In this document: one piece after another, positions 1 to 4,967 of the stretch | How the letters are laid out: every line of letters begins with the position of its first letter | Numbering within the stretch: the first letter of the stretch is position 1 | Assembly (NCBI GenBank): GCA_947629995.1 | Contig: CANRFX010000083.1 | Coordinates: 1 to 5,085, forward strand | Length of the DNA: 5,085 nucleotides | Source: an uncultured Clostridia bacterium | GTDB lineage: Bacteria > Bacillota > Clostridia > TANB77 > CAG-508 | Direction of reading: 5' to 3' | Made by a program: the position numbers and the translations under genes | The notes under the pieces: model-generated | Databases searched by the model: none | The model's input: the letters and a program-made list of their open reading frames with translations, nothing else | What the model was told of the DNA's origin: nothing

Positions 1-59
1 CTCGAACCTATGACCCCCTGCTTGTAAGGCAGATGCTCTCCCAGCTGAGCTAAGCGACC
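1..59 (-). tRNA. tRNA-Val (anticodon TAC), 3' end cut off by the window edge
   Basis: On the minus strand the acceptor arm begins GGTCGCT, followed by TA, a D-arm with GCTC/GAGC stem, an anticodon stem TCTGC/GCAGG closing the loop CTTACAA (anticodon TAC, valine), a five-base variable region, and the start of the T arm (ATAGG, TTCGA). About 17 bases (the rest of the T arm, the 3' acceptor strand and any CCA) lie outside the window. It decodes GTA and probably other GTN valine codons. It has its own consensus promoter just upstream, and a perfect hairpin lies between promoter and mature 5' end. It may be the first tRNA of a longer cluster continuing beyond the window. Confidence 0.95.
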
Positions 60-61
60 GT

Positions 62-77
62 TTCGTCTTTCGACGAA
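62..77 (-). other. 5'-leader hairpin with GAAA loop ahead of tRNA-Val
   Basis: A perfect 6-bp inverted repeat, TTCGTC / GACGAA, closes a GAAA tetraloop. It lies between the -10 box (82-87) and the tRNA 5' end (59), so it covers the expected transcription start and the pre-tRNA leader. It could be a leader RNA structure or a DNA operator. A hairpin of the same layout precedes the other tRNA unit at 4946-4964. Confidence 0.6.
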
Positions 78-81
78 GTTT

Positions 82-110
82 ATTATACTAATTTTTTATA
101 TACTTGTCAA
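82..110 (-). promoter_or_regulatory. Consensus sigma-A promoter for tRNA-Val
   Basis: On the minus strand TTGACA (105-110) and TATAAT (82-87) are both perfect consensus and are separated by exactly 17 bases. The predicted start is near 74-76, giving a leader of about 15 bases before the mature tRNA. The -35 box sits inside an inverted repeat TACTTG-A-CAAGTA (101-113). With no terminator seen after the upstream peptidase gene, the tRNA may also be reached by read-through. Confidence 0.9.
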
Positions 111-167
111 GTACTTTTTTAATTTTTTTCATTATTTTTCTGTTTTCTAGTATAAAATACACCGATA

Positions 168-1163
168 TTAATCTTTTATTTCAATTTTTATTTCTTCATC
201 TACTTTTACTTTTGCATATCCTCCTATAGGAAAAGTAAAAATTGGAGTAGTATGTCCAAAATTGGCATTTATTACAATAGGAATATTGCTTAATTCTTTT
301 TTGCTTTTCAAAATTCTTGCCCATTTTTTATCATTCATTTCGCAATTTTTCTCTGCTCTGCCAACTATAATAGCTTTTATATTTTTATTTTTTGCAGAAT
401 GTAAAAGCGATTGTAAATCTCTATCAAATTCTTTATTAAATGTTTTATTTACTAATCCATCATCTTCAATAAACAATACTGTTTCTTCCAAATCTGGCAT
501 GTATTCTGTTCCTTGTAGCAAATTTAGAGTACATAAATTCCCACCTATTATTCTTCCTTCTGCTTCTCCTTTATTTATTATTTTCATACCTTCATTTTTT
601 ATAAATGTCCTATTTTCTTGTTTTTTAAACCAGCTATCATTACTCCAATCGTTAGAACTTTCAATTTCTATACTCTCTGATTTCATAAACATTTTTCTAA
701 AATATTCCTCAGTATATTCAAATCCTTTTTTCATTCCAAAACTAGAAAAATGAGGTCCTGAATATGTTACCAGCCCTGTTTTAGCATAAATTGCATTTGT
801 TAATGCTGTAATATCTGAAAAACCGCAAATAATTTTTGGATTTTCTTTTATCAAGTTATAATCAATATAATCTAATATTTGGTTTACATTGTAACCACCT
901 ATTACTGTTAAAATAGCTTTTACATTTTTATCTTTAAAAGCCTCATGTAAATCTTCTATTCTATCTTCTATACTAGCACAATTGTAATCTTTTCCTATTG
1001 AATTTAATACATTTTTTCCAAATGTTACTTTAAATCCTATATTTTCTAATCTTTTTTTAGCTTTTTCTATAACTTCATCGCTTAATATGCACATACTTCT
1101 AGAAGGTGCAATAACTCTTATTTCATCACCTATATTTAATTTACTTGGAATAATCTTGTTCAT
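168..1163 (-). CDS. S66 family serine peptidase, MccF-like (LD-carboxypeptidase family)
   Basis: The 331-residue product has the usual full length of the MccF branch of family S66, whose members are cytoplasmic serine carboxypeptidases. LdcA-type members trim muropeptides at an L,D bond, while MccF cleaves the peptide-nucleotide antibiotic microcin C7 and confers immunity. The catalytic triad can be placed by motif: Ser116 in GFSD, Glu233 in FIEDDG, and His304 in NFGHTTP. The N-terminal IAPS motif (residues 18-21) and the GG turn near residue 89-90 are also typical. Residues 170-186 carry the W-SNDSW-x-ENR type segment found in the MccF branch, which argues against the shorter LdcA form. There is no signal peptide or membrane segment. 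The ATG start is supported by AAGGAGA at 1171-1177, seven bases upstream. It follows the DinD-like gene by 18 bases and is probably cotranscribed. The true substrate (muropeptide or aminoacyl-nucleotide) cannot be read from the sequence; no microcin biosynthesis genes are present here. Confidence 0.93.
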   Translation of the reverse strand: MNKIIPSKLNIGDEIRVIAPSRSMCILSDEVIEKAKKRLENIGFKVTFGKNVLNSIGKDYNCASIEDRIEDLHEAFKDKNVKAILTVIGGYNVNQILDYIDYNLIKENPKIICGFSDITALTNAIYAKTGLVTYSGPHFSSFGMKKGFEYTEEYFRKMFMKSESIEIESSNDWSNDSWFKKQENRTFIKNEGMKIINKGEAEGRIIGGNLCTLNLLQGTEYMPDLEETVLFIEDDGLVNKTFNKEFDRDLQSLLHSAKNKNIKAIIVGRAEKNCEMNDKKWARILKSKKELSNIPIVINANFGHTTPIFTFPIGGYAKVKVDEEIKIEIKD

Positions 1164-1181
1164 TATTTTTTCTCCTTATTA

Positions 1182-2069
1182 TTAACCTTGTTTTTGATTA
1201 GCATCATTCTTGTGTTTCATTCTATCTAAAACTTTTTGCTCTATATATTTATAATTTAAAGCATTCTTTTTGCTAATTACTGTTTCACCTAGTTTTTTCT
1301 CTAAATCATCTCGTGCTGTTTTTGCAACCTCTCCTCCTGCTTTTGCAACTTTTCTATTTTCTTTTAATCCATAAGGTTTGTGCTTTTTAGCTAGCTCTCT
1401 TGTAGCTATTTCTCCTAAATCTGTTAACGCTACTTCTACATCTGACATATTATCTCTTAAAGATTCTTTTCTAATACCTTTGTATGCTTTATATTGTGAA
1501 GCTTTCATACCTGACCAAGTTTTATATATTTCGTTTGTTAGAACTGCAAATTCATAGCTTTCTGTTATTCCATTTTCTTTCCATACATCTGTTAATTTAT
1601 TTCTATCTAATATTCCTTTTAGTCTAGCTTCAATCCATTTATCAGAATAACCACGATTTCTATAATAATCTATTGCTCTTTTTATTGCTATTTCAGGATC
1701 AAAAACTTCATCAATTCTTTCTTTTCCCATTTGAGCTAGCCATAATTTAAATGGTTCAGCTTTATTACTCGGTACTGATTCAACAATGCGTAATATTCCT
1801 TGTGTGTTTAAAACATCTGTATTTCTCATTTTGCCATCTTTCGACCTAAATTTGAAAGCGTCACACTTTGTGACGGTTTCATTTCCTTCTTTAGTCATTC
1901 TGTATTTTAAAGTTCTCCAATAATGTGATGGATCAGGACTGTCAGTTAATGCTTTAATAACATCAACCACACTAAAATAGTAATCTTCTTTTTCAGCATC
2001 CCAAATGCTTCTGATTTCTTTTCCTTCAAAAAGATTTGAAATAGTTTCTAATTTATTACTTTCCAACAA
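1182..2069 (-). CDS. Bro-N domain protein, DinD-like (antirepressor family)
   Basis: The 295-residue product begins with a Bro-N domain (about residues 15-122). This is the putative DNA-binding fold of baculovirus BRO proteins and phage antirepressors; visible pieces are the FSVVDVIKAL helix, SHYWRTLKYR, and the VLNTQGILRIVESVPS to FKLWLAQMGKERIDE run. The rest (about 123-275) resembles the DinD / DNA-damage-inducible D group: IKRAIDYYRNRGYSDKWIEAR, then a basic helical tail with KAGGEVAKTARDDLEKKLG. In E. coli DinD is SOS-induced and inhibits RecA; that role is not shown here. The start is TTG at 2069 (a second TTG follows at 2066), placed by the AAGGAAG site at 2074-2080. The nearest ATG (2073) is out of frame and reads only five codons. 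A promoter lies at 2093-2121; I found no obvious LexA/DinR box (GAAC-N4-GTTC) in it. The gene leads an apparent operon with the S66 peptidase. No phage genes flank it, so prophage origin is unproven. Confidence 0.88.
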   Translation of the reverse strand: MLESNKLETISNLFEGKEIRSIWDAEKEDYYFSVVDVIKALTDSPDPSHYWRTLKYRMTKEGNETVTKCDAFKFRSKDGKMRNTDVLNTQGILRIVESVPSNKAEPFKLWLAQMGKERIDEVFDPEIAIKRAIDYYRNRGYSDKWIEARLKGILDRNKLTDVWKENGITESYEFAVLTNEIYKTWSGMKASQYKAYKGIRKESLRDNMSDVEVALTDLGEIATRELAKKHKPYGLKENRKVAKAGGEVAKTARDDLEKKLGETVISKKNALNYKYIEQKVLDRMKHKNDANQKQG

Positions 2070-2073
2070 GCAT

Positions 2074-2080
2074 CTTCCTT
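2074..2080 (-). promoter_or_regulatory. Ribosome binding site deciding the TTG start of the DinD-like gene
   Basis: The minus strand reads AAGGAAG here, with the AGGA core six bases ahead of the TTG at 2069 and nine ahead of the TTG at 2066. An ATG at 2071-2073 abuts the site but leads only to a five-codon frame ending in TAA, so it cannot start this protein. Which of the two tandem TTG codons is used is undecided. Confidence 0.6.
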
Positions 2081-2092
2081 TCTTAATTTTAT

Positions 2093-2121
2093 GTTATATC
2101 ACATTCTACGCGAATTCTCAA
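2093..2121 (-). promoter_or_regulatory. Sigma-A promoter of the DinD-like / S66 peptidase unit
   Basis: On the minus strand TTGAGA (2116-2121) and TATAAC (2093-2098), each five of six to consensus, are 17 bases apart, and a TG one base before the -10 makes it an extended -10. The predicted start is about 2085-2087, giving a leader of roughly 17 bases that holds the ribosome binding site. A short inverted repeat ATGT-N6-ACAT spans the -10. Just upstream of the -35, ATTTTGCAAAAT (2125-2136) and CAAAATTTTG (2131-2140) are overlapping perfect palindromes that could be operator sequence. Confidence 0.75.
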
Positions 2122-2182
2122 CCCATTTTGCAAAATTTTGTTCATTTTTCCATTCTTTTCTATTTTATTAAAATAAGAAAAT

Positions 2183-2218
2183 AAAAAAATGAAAGTAGAT
2201 TTTCGTGTCTACTTTCAT
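2183..2218 (-). terminator. Rho-independent terminator between rlmD and the DinD-like gene
   Basis: A perfect 11-bp stem, ATGAAAGTAGA (2208-2218) with TCTACTTTCAT (2189-2199), encloses an 8-base loop and is followed on the minus strand by six T residues, then ATTTTC. The plus strand has no T tract after the stem, so it acts on leftward transcripts. It sits 136 bases past the rlmD stop and 114 bases before the DinD-like start, upstream of that gene's promoter, so its plain role is to end the protease-rlmD transcript. Confidence 0.85.
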
Positions 2219-2256
2219 CTTACCACTTCATATAATCCATGGTTGGTCCTTAGAGT

Positions 2257-2286
2257 TATAAAAATAAAGTGCTTTCACACTTTATT
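2257..2286 (-). terminator. Possible first terminator hairpin after rlmD
   Basis: Inverted repeat arms AATAAAGTG (2263-2271) and CACTTTATT (2278-2286) form a 9-bp stem with a 6-base loop. On the minus strand the stem runs into a five-T stretch (ATTTTTATAA). The stem is AT-rich and the T tract short, so this is a weaker candidate than the hairpin at 2183-2218. The two may act in tandem, or this one may only be a stabilising 3' structure. Confidence 0.45.
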
Positions 2287-2354
2287 AAGATTGTTTCCTC
2301 TTTTTTTATTTTTAACATTTCTCTAAAATAGTTGCCGTTATTGCTTTCTAGTTA

Positions 2355-3299
2355 TTATTTTAAATGTAGAACAGTAATACACTCTATGTGTGATGTAAAA
2401 GGAAACATATCTACTGGCTTAATGCTCTGTATTCCATACAAATCTTCCAATTTAGACAAATCTCTCATCAAAGTTGCAGGATTACAACTAATATAAATCA
2501 TTTTTTTAGGTTTTATCTTTAAAATATTTTCTATACTATTATTATCTAAACCTTTTCTAGGTGGATCAACAACAACGATATCAGGAATTATATTTCTCTT
2601 ATTAATTAAATCTTCTAAAGCAAATTCAACATCACCTGCAATAAACTCAGTATTTCCTACATTGTTTATTTTTGCATTTTCCTTTGCCATTTCAACCGCT
2701 TCTTCTACAATTTCAATTCCATAAACCTTTTTTGCATACTTAGATAAAAACAAAGAAATAGTTCCAATACCACAATACAAATCAAAAACAATATCTTTAT
2801 CAGATATTTCAGCTTCTTTTATTGATAAATTATATAATTTTTCTGCTTGTATTGGATTTACTTGATAAAATGATAGAGGAGATATTCTAAAAGTATATTC
2901 ATCTAATTTATCTTCTATAAATCCATCTCCATACAAATTAATATTTTTAGTTCCTAATATAACATTTGTATTTTTTGTATTTATATTTTTTATAATAGTT
3001 TTTATATTTGAAAATTTGCTTGTTAATTCTTTAACTAATTCTTTTTCTTTTGGGATTTTTTCACCATTTATTACCATTATGCACATAATCTCATTAGTTC
3101 GTATTCCAATCTTAGTTACAATATGCCTTAGTAATCCATTTCCTGTTTTTTCATCATAAATAGTAATTTTATTTTTTACAGCAAAGCTAAATATAAATTT
3201 TGCAATTTCTTGTGTTTGCTCATTTTGAATTAAACAATTTTCAATTGGTATAATCTCATGTGTTCTATTTGCAAATACACCGAATAACTGGCTTTCCAT
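2355..3299 (-). CDS. rlmD: rlmD C-terminal fragment: catalytic methyltransferase domain
   Basis: This 314-residue frame carries the rest of the enzyme. It resumes family similarity at Gly7 (GVFANRTHEIIPIENC, with Cys22 as the fourth cluster ligand), then has SFYQVNP at 143-149, the SAM-binding DLYCGIGT at 173-180, DPPRKG at 245-250, the catalytic SCNP Cys272 and the general base Glu306. The nominal ATG at 3297-3299 is internal to the upstream frame, and residues 1-6 (MESQLF) are out-of-frame readings of upstream sequence. The bases before this ATG contain no Shine-Dalgarno sequence, so independent initiation is unlikely. It is best read as the second half of the disrupted gene. Confidence 0.7.
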   Translation of the reverse strand: MESQLFGVFANRTHEIIPIENCLIQNEQTQEIAKFIFSFAVKNKITIYDEKTGNGLLRHIVTKIGIRTNEIMCIMVINGEKIPKEKELVKELTSKFSNIKTIIKNINTKNTNVILGTKNINLYGDGFIEDKLDEYTFRISPLSFYQVNPIQAEKLYNLSIKEAEISDKDIVFDLYCGIGTISLFLSKYAKKVYGIEIVEEAVEMAKENAKINNVGNTEFIAGDVEFALEDLINKRNIIPDIVVVDPPRKGLDNNSIENILKIKPKKMIYISCNPATLMRDLSKLEDLYGIQSIKPVDMFPFTSHIECITVLHLK

Positions 3300-3720
3300 T
3301 TTTATCTAAGCCAACTGGATATTGTGCTTTATTCCTATAATGATATGGATTTTCCATTCCTAAGACTTGCTGTACTTTTAATTTTGTTTTTAAATTTTTG
3401 TTTACTAAATTTTGAACTATCTTTTGCTTTATTTGTAGGGTTTCTTCATATTTGATATGTCTTAAATTGCATCCTCCACATCTTTTATAAGTATTACAAT
3501 CATTTTCTACTCTGAATTTTGATGAAGAAATAATTTCTATTATCTTACCAAAAGCATAAGAAGATAAAACTTTAACTATTAAAATTTTTATCTTCTCTCC
3601 TTTTATTGCATTTGGAACGAATATTGTATAATCGTCTATTTTTGCAATGCCTTCCCCTTCAAATCCGTTATCTATTATTTCTACTACATATTGTTTATTC
3701 TTTTCTACTGGAATTTTCAT
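3265..3720 (-). CDS. rlmD: rlmD N-terminal fragment: TRAM domain and three iron-sulfur cysteines
   Basis: This 151-residue frame holds the TRAM OB-fold (about residues 1-62, with the typical GFEGEGIAKIDDYTIFVPNAIKGE-like stretch at 19-42) and three of the four [4Fe-4S] ligands, Cys75, Cys81 and Cys84. It ends with YRNKAQYPVG and GKPVI, which the family continues with a Gly and the A-x-R-x-H segment. Here the frame instead reads five non-family residues (RCICK) and stops at 3265-3267. Family similarity is therefore lost exactly after Ile146. Translated alone it has no methyltransferase domain and lacks one cluster ligand, so it should be inactive. Confidence 0.7.
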   Translation of the reverse strand: MKIPVEKNKQYVVEIIDNGFEGEGIAKIDDYTIFVPNAIKGEKIKILIVKVLSSYAFGKIIEIISSSKFRVENDCNTYKRCGGCNLRHIKYEETLQIKQKIVQNLVNKNLKTKLKVQQVLGMENPYHYRNKAQYPVGLDKNGKPVIRCICK

Positions 3721-3752
3721 GAATATCTCCCATACTTCATTAATACTTTCTA

Positions 3753-4622
3753 TTATAGTTCAAGACTATTATCTAAATAGCTATCTAGTTGTTTTAATTT
3801 TCTCAATCTACTGTTATATTCTTGTTCAGAAATTTTTCCTCTTTCTAGCGAACTACGTAAAATATAATCATATATGTTATTAACATTTTTTCTATTATCT
3901 TTAAAACATTCTTGTGAAACTTGACTTATTCTAAAATTTGGATGACTAAGTTTTATAACTTTCTCCATTTCTATAAAGTCTAAGTTATCTTCTAATATAT
4001 CCCATATATTTTCATTACCAGTTAATTGACTACATCTTTTTCTTAATAATTTTCTTGCAAAATCGTTATCACTTTTTAAATTTATAAAAACATCTTCACT
4101 TATTCCAAGTAAAGTACAAATTTTTTTTAGATTTATTATTTCTTCATCATAAAGTTCTCTATGTTTTGTATCTTGATATGCTTGTGCAGAATTTCCACAC
4201 ATTTCCCAATATACTTTTGAAGCATATAATTCAGCTACTGCTTCGCTCATGTATCTTCCATGAATACCTCTTTGAACTTTTACTGTTTGATTATTTTGAT
4301 TTTCCCAAACCATTTGGTTAGTATAATTTTTTTCATATTCCCAACAAGCATATTTTTTTCCATTACTTTCATCTTTCCATTGATCTGATAAATGCCTTAA
4401 TTCGTGAAAAAGTGTAATTATGGAAATATTTTTTCTTAATTTTATTGTATTAGTTTCAACGTTTGCTTTTCCCAGTGCTAATGTTTCATTCCCATCTAAT
4501 TTTTCTATTCTTAAATTATTTCTAAAATCAAATGAAACGTCACCTTCATGTCTTTCTACATAATTAATATAATAATTAATCGCATCTTTTAAACTCAAAT
4601 CAGAATCACAAAAAAAGCTCAT
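3753..4622 (-). CDS. Uncharacterised protein with HExxH zinc-protease motif
   Basis: I do not recognise this 289-residue protein as a named family. It contains HELRH at residues 73-77 inside a hydrophobic-then-polar helix (ISIITLFHELRHLSDQ), the classic zinc-binding and catalytic motif of zincin metallopeptidases. About 50 residues later, MSEAVAELYASK (125-136) offers Glu127 or Glu131 as the third zinc ligand, the gluzincin arrangement. Residues 45-65 (GNETLALGKANVETNTIKLR) look like the beta-strand edge that usually precedes the HExxH helix. The C-terminal half (about 150-289) is predicted by eye to be helical and charged, with no second motif. There is no signal peptide or membrane segment, so a cytoplasmic role is likely. 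The start is ATG at 4620-4622, with AGAGGTGG six bases upstream and a consensus promoter just beyond it. It leads an apparent operon with rlmD, which may reflect only shared expression. The function is unknown; peptidase activity is an inference from the motif. Confidence 0.8.
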   Translation of the reverse strand: MSFFCDSDLSLKDAINYYINYVERHEGDVSFDFRNNLRIEKLDGNETLALGKANVETNTIKLRKNISIITLFHELRHLSDQWKDESNGKKYACWEYEKNYTNQMVWENQNNQTVKVQRGIHGRYMSEAVAELYASKVYWEMCGNSAQAYQDTKHRELYDEEIINLKKICTLLGISEDVFINLKSDNDFARKLLRKRCSQLTGNENIWDILEDNLDFIEMEKVIKLSHPNFRISQVSQECFKDNRKNVNNIYDYILRSSLERGKISEQEYNSRLRKLKQLDSYLDNSLEL

Positions 4623-4641
4623 AATTTACCACCTCTTCAAT

Positions 4642-4670
4642 ATTATATCATGTCTACATAAATTTGTCAA
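4642..4670 (-). promoter_or_regulatory. Perfect extended -10 sigma-A promoter of the metalloprotease-rlmD unit
   Basis: On the minus strand TTGACA (4665-4670) and TATAAT (4642-4647) are both perfect, 17 bases apart, with TG one base before the -10. The predicted start is about 4634-4636, only 12 to 14 bases before the ATG, so the Shine-Dalgarno sequence (4629-4636) lies at or beside the very 5' end of the mRNA. Confidence 0.88.
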
Positions 4671-4718
4671 AATAGCATTTCTTTGCACCTTTTATATAAT
4701 TGTAAATAATTTTGAATA

Positions 4719-4755
4719 AAAACAAAAATAGCTGAAATTGGTTAAAATTTCAACT
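4719..4755 (-). terminator. Rho-independent terminator of the tRNA-CAT / tRNA-Tyr unit
   Basis: On the minus strand AGTTGAAATT (4746-4755) pairs with AATTTCAGCT (4730-4739), ten pairs including one T-G wobble, across a 6-base loop. It is followed by ATTTTTGTTTTTA. It begins four bases after the CCA end of tRNA-Tyr, so it ends the tRNA transcript and separates it from the protease promoter. Confidence 0.9.
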
Positions 4756-4759
4756 GTTT

Positions 4760-4845
4760 TGGTGGGCAGGGATGGATTCGAACCATCGTACTCAAATGAG
4801 AACAGATTTACAGTCTGCCGCCTTTAGCCACTCGGCCACCTACCC
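4760..4845 (-). tRNA. tRNA-Tyr (anticodon GTA)
   Basis: The minus strand gives a complete class II tRNA of 86 bases with encoded CCA. The acceptor stem GGGTAGG / CCTGCCC has one T-G pair, discriminator A precedes CCA, and the D arm is GCCGAGTGGCTAAAGGC-like. The anticodon loop CTGTAAA (4807-4813) has anticodon GTA at 4809-4811, the long variable arm is typical of bacterial tRNA-Tyr, and the T arm is ATGG-TTCGAAT-CCAT. It decodes TAT and TAC. It lies 16 bases after the tRNA-CAT gene and shares its promoter and terminator. Confidence 0.97.
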
Positions 4846-4861
4846 AAAAATAAAATAAAAA

Positions 4862-4938
4862 TGGTGCTCCCTCAAGGATTCGAACCTTGGACCCACCGGT
4901 TATGAGCCGGTTGCTCTGACCAACTGAGCTAAGGGAGC
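4862..4938 (-). tRNA. tRNA with CAT anticodon (elongator Met, or Ile2)
   Basis: The minus strand gives a complete 77-base tRNA with encoded CCA. The acceptor stem is GCTCCCT / AGGGAGC, the D stem GCTC/GAGC, the anticodon stem ACCGG/CCGGT around CTCATAA (anticodon CAT at 4902-4904), the variable loop GGGTC, and the T arm CAAGG-TTCGAAT-CCTTG. The paired first base (G1-C72) and absence of three G-C pairs directly flanking the loop argue against initiator tRNA. A CAT anticodon can mark elongator Met or tRNA-Ile2, where C34 becomes lysidine. I favour Met but sequence alone, without a family search, does not settle it. Confidence 0.93.
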
Positions 4939-4945
4939 ATACATC

Positions 4946-4964
4946 ATTTGTGCTTAGCACAAAT
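4946..4964 (-). other. 5'-leader hairpin / palindrome ahead of the tRNA-CAT gene
   Basis: A perfect 8-bp inverted repeat ATTTGTGC / GCACAAAT surrounds three bases (TTA). It lies between the -10 box (4968-4973) and the mature tRNA 5' end (4938), so it spans the expected transcription start. If transcription starts at the G eight bases after the -10 (4960), the RNA begins with a GTGC-TAA-GCAC mini-hairpin. It could alternatively be a DNA operator. Confidence 0.6.
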
Positions 4965-4967
4965 AAC

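Larger units (their letters stand above)
2355..3720 (-). pseudogene. rlmD: Frameshifted 23S rRNA (uracil-C5)-methyltransferase, RlmD/RlmCD (RumA) type
   Basis: Together the two overlapping frames encode one SAM-dependent enzyme that makes 5-methyluridine in 23S rRNA (U1939 for RlmD; U747 and U1939 for Gram-positive RlmCD). With a single base removed at about 3282 the product would be 454 residues, normal for the family. Order in the reconstructed protein: TRAM RNA-binding domain (about 1-62), iron-sulfur cysteines C75-x5-C81-x2-C84 with the fourth at C162, the DLYCGIGT SAM motif near 313, DPPRKG near 385, the nucleophile Cys412 in SCNPATL, and the base Glu446 in HIECITVL. Every key residue is intact, so the break is recent, a sequence error, or a recoding site. 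The ATG start is supported by GGGAGA (3726-3731). It follows the metalloprotease candidate by 32 bases and is probably cotranscribed with it. I cannot tell from one sequence whether full-length enzyme is made. Confidence 0.85.

Noticed and set aside
262..753. Plus-strand open frame of 163 codons
   Set aside because: It lies wholly antisense to the S66 peptidase gene, whose frame carries the full catalytic triad. Its product is a low-complexity Phe/Ser/Ile-rich reading, the usual shadow of an AT-rich gene.
1182..2069. Prophage or insertion element around the Bro-N protein
   Set aside because: No integrase, transposase, structural phage gene, attachment site or terminal inverted repeat is visible in the window; the single Bro-N gene is not enough.
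2070..2182. LexA/DinR box upstream of the DinD-like gene
   Set aside because: No GAAC-N4-GTTC or close variant was found on reading through the promoter region.
2168..2218. Minus-strand 16-codon frame starting in the terminator stem, giving a Phe-rich hydrophobic peptide (type I toxin-like)
   Set aside because: The codons are the terminator stem and its T tract, and there is no good ribosome binding site. It is an artefact of the terminator.
2275..2340. Minus-strand 20-codon frame starting with MLKIKKEE between rlmD and the hairpin
   Set aside because: No suitably spaced Shine-Dalgarno sequence precedes the ATG and the frame ends within the hairpin region, so there is no support for expression.
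3647..3883. Plus-strand open frame of 78 codons, hydrophobic
   Set aside because: It runs antisense across the rlmD start and the protease 3' end, and both real genes explain the sequence. The hydrophobicity comes from reading AT-rich codons backwards.
4946..4964. CIRCE heat-shock operator, because of the TTAGCAC half-site
   Set aside because: CIRCE needs TTAGCACTC-N9-GAGTGCTAA; here the arms differ and the spacer is three bases.
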